Positions 23,820 to 34,189 of a DNA stretch of 64,000 bases are shown piece after piece. How positions within the stretch are numbered: position 1 is the stretch's first letter; the number at the start of each line of letters is the position of its first letter. The notes below the pieces were generated by a model. That model saw only the letters and a program-made list of their open reading frames with translations. It was not told where the DNA came from and did not search any database. The stretch comes from Terriglobia bacterium (GTDB lineage: Bacteria; Acidobacteriota; Terriglobia; Terriglobales; Acidobacteriaceae), in assembly GCA_020073495.1 (NCBI GenBank), contig JAIQFD010000005.1, forward strand, positions 1 to 64,000, written 5' to 3'. The position numbers and the translations under genes were made by a program.

Positions 23820-24875
23820 ATGGCTGGAACGATGATGGCGGTGGTGAAGCCGAAGCCCGCCCCGGGGACAGAGATCCGCGAGGTCAAGATCCCGAAATTC
23901 GGCCGCACCGACGTGCTGGTGAAGGTGAAAGTAGCGTCCGTCTGCGGCACCGACCTCCACATCTATAACTGGGACCGCTGGGCGCAGCACCGCATCCATC
24001 CGCCGCTCATCCCCGGCCACGAGTTCTGTGGCGAAGTGTTTGCCTACGGCGACGAGGTCACGGCCGTGAAGGAAGGCGACTTCGTCTCGGCCGAGATGCA
24101 CGTGGCCTGCGGCAAGTGCTTGCAGTGCCGCACTGGCGAGGCGCACATCTGCCAGCACGTGAAGATCATCGGCGTCGACGCCGACGGCGCGTTCGCCGAG
24201 TACGTCTGCATCCCCGAATCGAACATCTGGAAGCTCGGTCCCGAGATTCCGCAGGAGTACGCTTCGATCCTCGACCCGCTGGGCAACGCGGTGCACACCG
24301 TGCTAGCGGGCGAGATCGCGGCCAAGACGGTGGCCATCACCGGCTGCGGGCCGATCGGGCTGTTCGCCATCGCGGTGGCGCGTGCCTGCGGCGCAACGAA
24401 AGTATTCGCCATCGAGGTCAACGAGTACCGCCGCAAGGTGGCGAAGAAGATGCACGCCGACTTCGTGCTCGATCCATCCTCTCAGGACGTGCGCAAGATC
24501 GTGCACGATGAGACCGACGGCGTGGGCGTGGACGTGGTTTGCGAGATGGCCGGGCACCCGGACGCGATCCGAACAGGATTCGACATCGTGCGTCGCGGCG
24601 GTCGTATTTCCCTCCTGGGCCTGACCTCCAAGCCGATCTCGCTGAACTTTTCCGAAGACATCATCTTCAAGGGCATCACCATCCAGGGCATCAACGGCCG
24701 GCGCATGTATCAGACGTGGTACCAGATGACCGCGCTACTCAAGGCCGGCAAGCTCGACCTGCATCCGGTCATCACCGACCGCCTCGCCATGAAGGATTTC
24801 TCCAAGGGCATGGACCGGCTGAAGACCGGCGAGGCCAGCAAGATCCTGCTGTACCCGAACGGCGTGAAGAGCTGA
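23820..24875 (+). CDS. tdh: L-threonine 3-dehydrogenase
   Basis: It oxidises threonine to 2-amino-3-ketobutyrate with NAD. It is a zinc alcohol-dehydrogenase: catalytic zinc ligands in SVCGTDLH and GHEF, the structural zinc loop CGKCLQCRTGEAHIC, and the NAD fold TVAITGCGPIGLFAIAVARA. The specific Tdh pattern KIIGVDADGAFAEYV and the end MDRLKTGEASKILLYP fit. Length 351 is normal. The gene faces kbl, which codes for the next enzyme of the pathway, across a shared terminator. Confidence 0.95.
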   Translation: MAGTMMAVVKPKPAPGTEIREVKIPKFGRTDVLVKVKVASVCGTDLHIYNWDRWAQHRIHPPLIPGHEFCGEVFAYGDEVTAVKEGDFVSAEMHVACGKCLQCRTGEAHICQHVKIIGVDADGAFAEYVCIPESNIWKLGPEIPQEYASILDPLGNAVHTVLAGEIAAKTVAITGCGPIGLFAIAVARACGATKVFAIEVNEYRRKVAKKMHADFVLDPSSQDVRKIVHDETDGVGVDVVCEMAGHPDAIRTGFDIVRRGGRISLLGLTSKPISLNFSEDIIFKGITIQGINGRRMYQTWYQMTALLKAGKLDLHPVITDRLAMKDFSKGMDRLKTGEASKILLYPNGVKS

Positions 24876-24879
24876 CGAG

Positions 24880-24909
24880 AAAAAATCAGGCCCGCCGCTG
24901 GGCGGGCCT
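24880..24909. terminator. Bidirectional terminator between tdh and kbl
   Basis: The stem AGGCCCGCC/GGGCGGGCCT with loop GCT has AAAAAA on its left, giving a T-run for the minus strand, and GTCGTTTGTTG on its right for the plus strand. Confidence 0.8.
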
Positions 24910-24927
24910 GTCGTTTGTTGGGCAGGT

Positions 24928-26175
24928 TCATGCCGCGAACTTCGCCATCAGTTCTTTCTTCCCCATTCCCAGGATCCCGTACTTGTTCCCGACCTTCTTG
25001 AACGCCTCGATGGCAGCGTCGAGGTGATGCCTCTCGTGCGCGGCGGAGAGTTGGGTGCGGATGCGCGCCTGTTCCCTGGGCACGACCGGGAAGAAGAACC
25101 CGACCGCGTAGATCCCCTCGGCAAACAGGTCGCGGGCGAAGTCCTGGGCCAGCTTGGCGTCGTAGAGCATGACGGGCACGATCGGGCTTTCGCCTAGCTT
25201 GATGTCGAAGCCCGCATCCTTGAGCAGGCCGCGCCAGTACTTGGCGTTCCACTCCAGCTTGTCGCGCCGCTCGGTGTTGCGGCTGATCAGCTCCATGACT
25301 TTCAGCGCCCCCGCCACGATCACCGGCGCGACGGCATTGGAGAAAAGGTAGGGACGCGCGCGCTGGCGGCACATCTCGACCAGCTCGCGTCGCCCGCTGA
25401 CCACGCCGCCGGAGGCGCCGCCCAGCGCCTTGCCCAGCGTGGTGGTGATGACGTCGATCTTCCCGAAAACGCCGCAGTGCTCGTGCGTTCCCCGCCCGGT
25501 CTTGCCGATGAATCCGGTGGCGTGAGAGTCATCCACGAACACCATGGCGCTGTATTTCTCAGCCAGCGCGACCATCTGGTCGAGCTTGGCCAGATCGCCG
25601 TCCATGGAGAAGACACCGTCGGTGACGATCATGCGGAAGCGCTTGTCCTGGTGCTCCTGAAGCTTTTCCTCCAGGTGGCCCATATCCGAATGCTTGTACG
25701 TGTCCTGGGTCGCCTTGCAGAGGCGCATGCCGTCCACCACGGAGGCGTGCACCAGCCGGTCGGCGATCATGACGTCCTGCTCCCCCAGGCAGGCCTCGAA
25801 GAAGCCGGCGTTCGCGTCCATGCAGGAGGGGAACAGGAGGGTGTCTTCGGTGCCAAGAAATTCCGTCAAGCGCTTCTCCAGTTCGCGATGGATGTCCTGC
25901 GTGCCGCAGATGAAGCGCACCGACGACATGCCATAGCCGCGAGAATCCAGCCCAGCATGCGCCGCGGCGATGACCTCGGGATGGCTGGACAGGCCCAGGT
26001 AGTTGTTGGCGCAGATGTTGATCACCTTCTTGGTCTGCGCGCCGACGGGGAATTCCACCTCGATCTCCGACGACTGAGGCGAGTGGATGAAGCGTTCTTC
26101 TTTGAAAAGACCGGCGGTTCTGATCCCGCTGATCTCGGATAAGTATGAATTGCGGACTACGTCGCTATATGCCAT
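24928..26175 (-). CDS. kbl: Glycine C-acetyltransferase (2-amino-3-ketobutyrate CoA ligase)
   Basis: It cleaves 2-amino-3-ketobutyrate with CoA to glycine and acetyl-CoA. It is a PLP enzyme of the alpha-oxoamine synthase family; the PLP Lys is in TTTLGKALGGASGG and the Asp/His pair in FVDDSHATGF. The start and the blocks NICANNYLGLSSHP, SVRFICGTQD and FFFPVVPREQARIRTQ agree closely with E. coli Kbl. At 415 residues it is full length. It is the last gene of an operon that begins with acpS and contains an acyl carrier protein, which is not usual for Kbl. Confidence 0.93.
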   Translation of the reverse strand: MAYSDVVRNSYLSEISGIRTAGLFKEERFIHSPQSSEIEVEFPVGAQTKKVINICANNYLGLSSHPEVIAAAHAGLDSRGYGMSSVRFICGTQDIHRELEKRLTEFLGTEDTLLFPSCMDANAGFFEACLGEQDVMIADRLVHASVVDGMRLCKATQDTYKHSDMGHLEEKLQEHQDKRFRMIVTDGVFSMDGDLAKLDQMVALAEKYSAMVFVDDSHATGFIGKTGRGTHEHCGVFGKIDVITTTLGKALGGASGGVVSGRRELVEMCRQRARPYLFSNAVAPVIVAGALKVMELISRNTERRDKLEWNAKYWRGLLKDAGFDIKLGESPIVPVMLYDAKLAQDFARDLFAEGIYAVGFFFPVVPREQARIRTQLSAAHERHHLDAAIEAFKKVGNKYGILGMGKKELMAKFAA

Positions 26176-26241
26176 GACTCCCCCCGACTATGAATTTGTT
26201 ATCAAATGGGGCGCCCTCGATCGTAGGCGTGCCGCGCTGTC

Positions 26242-26508
26242 TCATGCGGCGGCGCCCTTTGCCTTTTGAAACCGTTGCACCAGAGCGACGATGCTGCGCA
26301 CCGTGTCGAAGGCTTGCGGCGTGGCATCGGCGTCCGGGATCTGGATCGCGCACTTCTTTTCCAGGAAACGCTTGAGCGAGACCATGGAGAAGGAATCCAC
26401 GATCCCGCCGGAGATCAGCGGCGTGGTCTCGGTGATCTGCCGGTCGTCGCCTTCCTCCAGGTATTCCCGGATCACGTAATTGCGAACCATCTCACTGAGT
26501 TCGTCCAT
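26242..26508 (-). CDS. Acyl carrier protein (88 aa)
   Basis: The predicted four-helix fold has the phosphopantetheine Ser at residue 39 in GGIVDSFSM. The usual DSL is DSF here, which marks it as a specialised ACP and not the fatty acid synthase AcpP. GAGG stands just before the ATG. It is 15 bases downstream of the ligase gene and 66 bases upstream of kbl, so the three should be cotranscribed. It probably carries the acyl group activated by the ligase. Confidence 0.88.
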   Translation of the reverse strand: MDELSEMVRNYVIREYLEEGDDRQITETTPLISGGIVDSFSMVSLKRFLEKKCAIQIPDADATPQAFDTVRSIVALVQRFQKAKGAAA

Positions 26509-26523
26509 TGGCGGCCTCGTTGT

Positions 26524-28239
<1,716 letters not shown>

Positions 28240-28270
28240 AAGGCTCGTCCGATCCTGGTGCGGTGCGTCT

Positions 28271-28639
28271 TCAGGTTTCCAGGATGACCATCGCACCCGT
28301 AAGGTCTCTGCTGACCGTGGTTGACAGCCTGATGCGCCTCACCCCCAGTTGTTCGGATTGGTTTTTGAGCCGGCTGTGGAGAGCGATGCTGCTGGACTCG
28401 AGCCCGACTTCCACTTCCCGGAATACGGCCAGGTCCCTGGCCGGGACGCCCAGGGCCTTCAGGGTCGCCTCTTTGGCGGCGAAGCAGGCGGCGTAACGCA
28501 GCGCGGGCTTGCGCGTGGAGGTGCAATAGCGGATCTCCTCCGGGCTGAACACGCCGTCGCCCATCCGCCACTCGCCGCGCGCCAGTTCCCGCTCTACGCG
28601 GCGGTTTTCCACCAGATCGATCCCGATACCGAGAATCAC
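28271..28639 (-). CDS. acpS: Holo-[acyl-carrier-protein] synthase
   Basis: It transfers phosphopantetheine from CoA to ACP. The short protein (122 residues) has the Mg-binding GIGIDLVENRRVERE at the N-terminus and CFAAKEATLKALG in the middle, both diagnostic. A GTG start gives the family's normal N-terminus; the frame continues upstream without matching sequence. As the first gene of the operon with an ACP, it can modify that ACP, but it may also be the general enzyme of the cell. Confidence 0.93.
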   Translation of the reverse strand: MILGIGIDLVENRRVERELARGEWRMGDGVFSPEEIRYCTSTRKPALRYAACFAAKEATLKALGVPARDLAVFREVEVGLESSSIALHSRLKNQSEQLGVRRIRLSTTVSRDLTGAMVILET

Positions 28640-28746
28640 GGCAATGCCTGTACCGCCAACTGGACACAAGCGTGCGCCTGAGAAGGAGAAGAGTGCGGTG
28701 ACGCGGGTCACAGCACCGGATGACGTGGAGAGCTTAGGGTAAGCGG

Positions 28747-29229
28747 ATGGCGAAAACCGACCGCTACGTTCACCCCCGCCTGCGCAATGCAAAAAACCGG
28801 GGTGTATGGGCAGAATCTGCTTTCATGACCAAAGCCCTGGGCCTGGGGCTTACGGTTTGCAAGCCCGTGGGTGACAACGATCCCTTTGACTTCGTGGTTT
28901 TCAACATGCGGCGGGCGGTCAATCGGGTTCAGGTGAAGTCGGTGTGGGCCCATTGGGGCCGGAGGTACTTTGCGGGAGGGACGCGAGGACGCGTTTACAA
29001 GCCGTCCGAGGTCGATTTCCTAGTGGTGGTGATCCCGCGAGTGGACGCTTGGTACATCATTCCAATCGATGCTATCAAGAACGTGAGACTCCCGTCCTTC
29101 TCACCGCATATTCCCAACAGCAAGGGCCGTTTCGAGAAGTACCGCGATGCCTGGCACCTGCTGACCGGCGACGAGCCGGGCGCGTGGGCAAGGTACCAGC
29201 GCTTCACCATCCACGCGGAGGCCGAGTAA
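28747..29229 (+). CDS. PD-(D/E)XK nuclease-like protein (160 aa)
   Basis: The nuclease core is visible: Glu in GVWAESAFM, Asp in NDPFDFVVFN, and the QVK in VNRVQVKSVW, spaced as in small PD-(D/E)XK proteins related to intron-encoded or archaeal-type nucleases. The rest (FLVVVIPRVDAWYIIPIDAI) fits the following strands. It starts close to acpS on the other strand and precedes the restriction-modification set, though its GC content is closer to the core. A role in DNA repair or in defence cannot be decided here. Confidence 0.7.
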   Translation: MAKTDRYVHPRLRNAKNRGVWAESAFMTKALGLGLTVCKPVGDNDPFDFVVFNMRRAVNRVQVKSVWAHWGRRYFAGGTRGRVYKPSEVDFLVVVIPRVDAWYIIPIDAIKNVRLPSFSPHIPNSKGRFEKYRDAWHLLTGDEPGAWARYQRFTIHAEAE

Positions 29230-29334
29230 CCTGCATCTACTCACCGTTTGCCGCCCAAAGGCGGCGCGGCAAAGACGGGGGCCACGGCCCATTGACATTG
29301 GCCGTCAGGCCGACCTTTTGTTAAATCGCAATTC

Positions 29335-30264
29335 GTGACAGAATTGCTTGTCACTGAAATCCAAATGGCTACTTCCGAACAAAGGCTCCGGACTAAAATT
29401 CCGCCCGAGATTTCCCGACTCCAGTCAGCAAAACTGATCCCATTCGGATGGTATGGCGGAAAGTTTTCACTCCTTGAATGGCTGCTTCCGCTTTTGCCAG
29501 AGTGCCACCATTACTGCGAACCCTTTGCCGGGTCAGGCGTGATTCTGTTGAACCGGCAACCATCGCCAATCGAGACTTATAACGACCTCGACGGTGAGGT
29601 CTGCAATTTCTTTCGAGTTCTTCGGGATCAACGGGAAGCGTTGGTCCAAGCCATTGGTCTAACGCCATTTTCTCGTGAGGAGTTTGCGTTAGCCTGTAAA
29701 CTCGAACCGACCGCCAGTGAATTGGAACGCGCCCGGCGCTTCTATGTCCGGGCACGTCAGGTTAGAACTGGGCTTGCTCAGACTGCTTCTCTCGGTAGAT
29801 GGGCCAATTGTAAGAATACAAGTCGAGCTGGAATGAGCGGAGTCATAAGTAGGTGGCTCGGAGCAGTTGATGCCTTGCCACAGATCGCCGAGCGGCTAAT
29901 CCGAGTACAAATTGAGAATCGCCCAGCAGTTGACGTCATTCGCCTATACGACTCAAGAGAAACCCTCTTCTACTGCGATCCCCCGTACATCCATGAAACA
30001 CGCGGTGATTCCAAAGCTTACTCGAACGAGATGACTGATGAACAGCACGAAGAGTTGGCTGACGTGTTGAACCGGGTGAAAGGCCAAGTCGCTCTCAGCA
30101 ACTACGATTGCGGCTTAATGAACCGCCTATACCCATCGAAGAGGTGGATAAAGACTGTTAGCTCCTTGCGTACAATTCATTCTACGAAAGACAAACGAAG
30201 GGAAGTTCTCTGGACAAATTACGACCCGCACCAACAGAAGCACACAACGGCTAACCTATTTTGA
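29335..30264 (+). CDS. D12-class DNA adenine N6-methyltransferase (309 aa)
   Basis: The SAM site is at FGWYGGK (37-43) and CEPFAGSGVIL (61-71), and the catalytic motif is DPPY at 215-218, the order of Dam-like (alpha-class) enzymes. It is the modification half of a type II system: the restriction gene overlaps its end by nine bases on the opposite strand. The GTG start has no ribosome site; an in-frame ATG ten codons on is as likely. GC content is well below the neighbours. Confidence 0.92.
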   Translation: MTELLVTEIQMATSEQRLRTKIPPEISRLQSAKLIPFGWYGGKFSLLEWLLPLLPECHHYCEPFAGSGVILLNRQPSPIETYNDLDGEVCNFFRVLRDQREALVQAIGLTPFSREEFALACKLEPTASELERARRFYVRARQVRTGLAQTASLGRWANCKNTSRAGMSGVISRWLGAVDALPQIAERLIRVQIENRPAVDVIRLYDSRETLFYCDPPYIHETRGDSKAYSNEMTDEQHEELADVLNRVKGQVALSNYDCGLMNRLYPSKRWIKTVSSLRTIHSTKDKRREVLWTNYDPHQQKHTTANLF

Positions 30265-31308
30265 CTGAATGTTGTTCCACAGTTGTGCAGCTTCATCAGC
30301 GCAGTTGAATTCCCTCATTTTTCGGAGTAACTCAACCACACATTGACCGAGCTTTTGCCGGCGGTGTGGGCCGATTAGCTTAAGAATTGGTACAAAGTCC
30401 CTGCTCGCATCCACCAGGGAGACATCGGCCAGTTCCGATGCCGCTGCGATGCGTTTTCTGATTGCTTCCTCTTGGCCGGTCTGTAGTCCAGCTGCAACGA
30501 CAAAAATGTACTCTGCCCCAAGAGTATTCTTGTGCAACCCGTGCTCGACGTCATCCAGATTAAGTGGCCGGTGCTTACACTCAGATGCCGAGATCACGGA
30601 ATCCGCGACATGAACCTCGACATCGCCTAGTGTCCCCGAATACTCATCGGATTGATTTGGGTTGTAAACCTTTACTTCAGCTTCCTCATTGCTAAGTGTC
30701 AGCAGCGCACCCCATACCGCCACAAGCCGCGCGCCACCGTCTGCTTTCAGCAAGAATCGTGTGACAAACTCGATGCTGAGTCCCAGCGTTCGTTCTCCAC
30801 CTACAATCGCCGACTTGGTTGCATCCGCACGCACCTTGCCCATTCGCAAAATCTGAACAAGCGTCGCGTACACTTCTGATTCTGGCGCTTGCCGGACCAG
30901 TTCCAAGGCCTCATGAAGATCTCGCGCGGCCTTTTTGTTTCTTAGTTGAGGATTGTTCTTGTCGTGTTCGGGGTGTCGGAGTGGTTTGCTCAAGAAGGGT
31001 TCGTTGGACAGACCAAACAAATTCCCCTTCGTTTTTTCGAAGCCTACGACAACTTTGTGACATAGGCTTCTTGCATCATAGGCACCCGGCAAATCACTGC
31101 CAGCTTGGATCGCTCTCGGATGAGCATCTGGATCCACACAGCGAGCTAGAGTCCCGGTCACCAACAGGTATCGGAAGCCTTTCGCCCCCTCCGCCTGCAT
31201 GACCCTGTCAATCAAAGCTTTAATCTTCGGAGGTGCTGCGATCCGCCCGTTTGCGACGTCACCCCAAGCGCGCTCTAAGATCGCTTTAGCATCCTCATGG
31301 TCCACCAA
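30256..31308 (-). CDS. Type II restriction endonuclease, possibly SacI-like (350 aa)
   Basis: The protein has blocks I associate with SacI-type enzymes: LCHKVVVGFEKTKGNLFGLS, NEPFLSKPLRHPEHDKNNPQ and a nuclease core with Asp in GDVEVHVADS and ECK in SASECKHRPL. The site of SacI is GAGCTC, which holds an A that the neighbouring m6A methylase could protect; the specificity here is not proven. It follows the controller-like HTH gene by 20 bases on the same strand. Convergent placement with the methylase is a common way to arrange such systems. Confidence 0.75.
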   Translation of the reverse strand: MVDHEDAKAILERAWGDVANGRIAAPPKIKALIDRVMQAEGAKGFRYLLVTGTLARCVDPDAHPRAIQAGSDLPGAYDARSLCHKVVVGFEKTKGNLFGLSNEPFLSKPLRHPEHDKNNPQLRNKKAARDLHEALELVRQAPESEVYATLVQILRMGKVRADATKSAIVGGERTLGLSIEFVTRFLLKADGGARLVAVWGALLTLSNEEAEVKVYNPNQSDEYSGTLGDVEVHVADSVISASECKHRPLNLDDVEHGLHKNTLGAEYIFVVAAGLQTGQEEAIRKRIAAASELADVSLVDASRDFVPILKLIGPHRRQKLGQCVVELLRKMREFNCADEAAQLWNNIQSK

Positions 31309-31328
31309 CGCGTCACTCCCCGCACTGC

Positions 31329-31544
31329 CTAAAGCCCCTTAAGCAAACGATCGATCGGCACATCAAACGCCTTAGAAATTCGCAACAGCGTTCTAAGAGT
31401 GATCGGACGGCCTCTCTCAATCTGCTGCCAATGCCGTGCGGAGAACCCAAACGAAATCATGTCCTCTTGGCTATAGCCGCGCTGCTGCCTGAGAGCTCGA
31501 ATGCGTCTGCCGAGTGCTGTGAAAAAACGTTGTTCGCTTTTCAC
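31329..31544 (-). CDS. Controller-like HTH protein of the R-M system (71 aa)
   Basis: A single XRE-type helix-turn-helix covers the whole protein: LGRRIRALRQQRGYSQEDM, then FSARHWQQIERGRP and LLRISKAFDVPIDRLLKG. Size and position before the restriction gene are those of C proteins, which delay nuclease expression until methylation is done. The GTG start has no ribosome site, which is frequent for C genes with leaderless messages. An upstream near-palindrome GAAACGTTCC could be its operator. Confidence 0.85.
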   Translation of the reverse strand: MKSEQRFFTALGRRIRALRQQRGYSQEDMISFGFSARHWQQIERGRPITLRTLLRISKAFDVPIDRLLKGL

Positions 31545-31797
31545 TGGGAACGTTTCTAGAGGCCCACAAGCAAAAACACCACGAGCAGATTAGCTTGGTT
31601 GCCAATAAAATCCGAACCCGCAGGGACGACCGAACTACTTCAACCGAAGCGACGTCTCCGCCGAGGGCTCAAGCTTCCCCAGGGCAATTGACGGAAGCGA
31701 CTGCAAACTCGCATCATAGCCGGTACGGCTGTGGGGGATTCTTGCCGCTGATGTGCCCCCCACCCGACTGCCCCGGCTTCCCGAGGAAGGTCCGTTG
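31545..31797. other. Intergenic, probable edge of the acquired R-M segment
   Basis: No gene is seen. The GC content rises again from about 31,750 on. The start of the next gene has GAGGAAGG. Confidence 0.35.
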
Positions 31798-33012
31798 ATG
31801 ACCACGACTGCGCGCACCAATCCGCTTTCCTACCTCACCGAGACGCTGAACGAGCTCAAGCAGAAGGGCACGCACTTCAAGCTGCGGGTGCTCGACGACG
31901 AGCAGGCCCCGGTGTGCACCTTCGACGGCAAGAAGGTCATCAACCTGGCGTCGAACAATTACCTGGGGCTGACCACGCACCCCAAGCTGCGCGAGGCGGC
32001 GCTGGCGGCGACCAGGAAGTACGGCGTGGGCTCGGGCGCGGTGCGCACCATCGCCGGCACCATGAAGATCCACATGGAGCTGGAAGAGAAGATCGCGCGC
32101 TTCAAGAACGTGGAGGCGTGCGTGGTCTTCCAGTCGGGCTTCGCGGCCAATGCGGGGACGGTCTCGGCGGTGCTGGGCAAGGGAGACTTCATCATCTCCG
32201 ACCAGCTCAATCACGCCAGCATCATCGACGGCGCGCGCCTCTCGCGGGCCAACATCAAGGTTTTTCGCCACAAGGACATGGCCGAAGCCGAGGAGCTGCT
32301 CAAGGAAATCGAGGGCGAGCCCGGGCGCAAGCTGCTGATCACCGACGGCGTCTTCTCCATGGACGGCGACATCGGGCCGCTGCCCGCGCTGTGCGCCCTG
32401 GCGGAAAAGTACGGCGCCATCATGATGGTGGACGACGCGCACGCCTCGGGCGTCCTGGGGCGCAACGGCCGCGGCACCGTGGACCACTTCAACGTCCACG
32501 GGCGCGTGGACATCCAGGTAGGCACGCTCTCCAAAGCGATCGGCGCGCTGGGCGGATACGTGTGCGGCACCCGCGACCTGATCGACTTCCTCTTCCACCG
32601 CGCGCGGCCCTTCCTGTTCTCCACTTCGCACCCGCCGTCGGTCGCCGCCACCTGCATCGCCGCCTTCGACGTGCTGGAGCAGGAGCCGGAGCGCATGGAA
32701 AAGCTGTGGGAGAACACGCGTTACTGGAAGAAGGAGCTGGGCAACCTGGGCTTCGACATCGGCGGCAAGACCACACCGGCCAGCGAGACCCCCATCACCC
32801 CCATCATCATCGGCGACGGCAAGCTGACGATGGACTTCTCCCGCGAGCTGTTCAAGGAAGGCGTCTTCGGCACCGGCATCACCTATCCCACTGTGCCCGA
32901 GGGCAAGGCCCGCATCCGCACCATCATGACCGCTACCCACACCCGCGACGAACTCGATCGCGCGCTGGACGTGCTGAAGCGCGTCGGGAAGCGGATGGGG
33001 ATCCTCTCCTGA
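31798..33012 (+). CDS. Alpha-oxoamine synthase, Kbl/AONS-like (404 aa)
   Basis: A second PLP enzyme of the same family as kbl. The PLP Lys is in GTLSKAIGALGGY, and the Asp/His pair in MVDDAHASGVL. Blocks NLASNNYLGLTTHP and AGTMKIHMELEEKIA place it nearer to the Bacillus-type Kbl/8-amino-7-oxononanoate synthases than to E. coli Kbl. The substrate could be acetyl-CoA or a longer acyl group with glycine or alanine; the sequence alone does not decide. GAGGAAGG stands seven bases before the ATG. It is a single gene followed by a Tat-exported hydrolase. Confidence 0.88.
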   Translation: MTTTARTNPLSYLTETLNELKQKGTHFKLRVLDDEQAPVCTFDGKKVINLASNNYLGLTTHPKLREAALAATRKYGVGSGAVRTIAGTMKIHMELEEKIARFKNVEACVVFQSGFAANAGTVSAVLGKGDFIISDQLNHASIIDGARLSRANIKVFRHKDMAEAEELLKEIEGEPGRKLLITDGVFSMDGDIGPLPALCALAEKYGAIMMVDDAHASGVLGRNGRGTVDHFNVHGRVDIQVGTLSKAIGALGGYVCGTRDLIDFLFHRARPFLFSTSHPPSVAATCIAAFDVLEQEPERMEKLWENTRYWKKELGNLGFDIGGKTTPASETPITPIIIGDGKLTMDFSRELFKEGVFGTGITYPTVPEGKARIRTIMTATHTRDELDRALDVLKRVGKRMGILS

Positions 33013-33070
33013 TTTTTCTGGGCGTGCCATGTGCTACGATGCCGCTCCATCGCTGATCTTGGGGGAAGAG

Positions 33071-34174
33071 ATGGATCGTTCTGCAGGCATTTCCCGCCGC
33101 CGCTTTCTTGCCGCCACGTCGTGTTTCGGGGCGGCTTACGCTGTCGCCCGACTGATCCCGTTGCCCGCGCTTGCGCAAACTGTCGCGCAAGATTCCCGCG
33201 TTGCGGCGGCGCCGCTGGCTGACAAAGGTTTTGCTTCGGTCCGCAGGATCGGCAACGGCGTGTACGCCAACGTCGCCGATACTTCGAAAGGGCTGCAGAG
33301 CATGTGTAACGCCGGGTTCCTCGTCGGACGCGACGCCGCCTTCCTGATCGAGGGATTTTGCACGCCCACCGGCGCCATGTTCCAGATGGACACCCTGCGC
33401 ATGGTCAGCCCGGTCCCGGTGCGCGCCGCACTCGACACCCACTACCACTTCGATCACTCGATGGGGAACGCGGTTTACGGCGCTCACGAGATTTCCCTGT
33501 GGGGCCACGCGAAAGTCGCGTCGCGCATGATGGAAAGCTACGGCTCTTTGCAGGGGACCGATCGCGCTGCGTTCGTGGCCGACTTCGAGAAGCGTGTGCG
33601 CGACGCCCGCACCGACACCGAGCGCCAGCACGCGGAATCCGACCTGGGCGCCGCGGGCCTGATCTTCGACACCGCCAACTCGACTGTACTGGCTCTGCCC
33701 AACCATCCGCTTGATCCGGCGAAGCTGCCCCTGACGGTCGATCTTGGCGGCCTCTCCGCCGTGCTGGAGAGCTATCCCGGCCATTCCGGGACCGACCTCA
33801 TCGTGCGCGTCCCCGAGCAGAACATCGTTTTCACCGGCGACCTGCTGTTCAACGCCTTCTACCCCGTCACCTTCGACGCCTCGATCTCCGCCTGGCGCAA
33901 GACGCTGGCGCACTTCGCCTCCCTCGGCAAGGACACGCTCTTCGTCCCCGGCCATGGACAGATCTGCGGCCAGGAAGGCGTCTCGCTTTTTGCCTCGACC
34001 TTCGACGACCTCGCCGAATATGCCGAGAAGACTTACAAGGCCGGCGTGCCCGCCGCCGAGAGCATCGCGCGCTACACGGTCCCCGAGAAGTTCAAGAACC
34101 TGATCGTGTTCGCCTGGAGTTTGACCGTCGGCTCGACCATCACCAAACTCTACGAGGAGTGGAGCGGCAGGTAG
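33071..34174 (+). CDS. Tat-exported metallo-beta-lactamase-fold hydrolase (367 aa)
   Basis: The start has GGGGG five bases before the ATG. A twin-arginine signal is present (ISRRRFLAATS followed by a hydrophobic run), so the enzyme folds in the cytoplasm and is exported. The metal site is read as THYHFDHS (HxHxDH), a further His in YPGHSGTD, the Asp in FTGDLLFN and the last His in VPGHG. Such enzymes include quinoprotein-relay and beta-lactamase-like hydrolases; the substrate is not known. It follows the AONS gene by 58 bases. Confidence 0.9.
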   Translation: MDRSAGISRRRFLAATSCFGAAYAVARLIPLPALAQTVAQDSRVAAAPLADKGFASVRRIGNGVYANVADTSKGLQSMCNAGFLVGRDAAFLIEGFCTPTGAMFQMDTLRMVSPVPVRAALDTHYHFDHSMGNAVYGAHEISLWGHAKVASRMMESYGSLQGTDRAAFVADFEKRVRDARTDTERQHAESDLGAAGLIFDTANSTVLALPNHPLDPAKLPLTVDLGGLSAVLESYPGHSGTDLIVRVPEQNIVFTGDLLFNAFYPVTFDASISAWRKTLAHFASLGKDTLFVPGHGQICGQEGVSLFASTFDDLAEYAEKTYKAGVPAAESIARYTVPEKFKNLIVFAWSLTVGSTITKLYEEWSGR

Positions 34175-34189
34175 GCGCCGGGCATTTCC

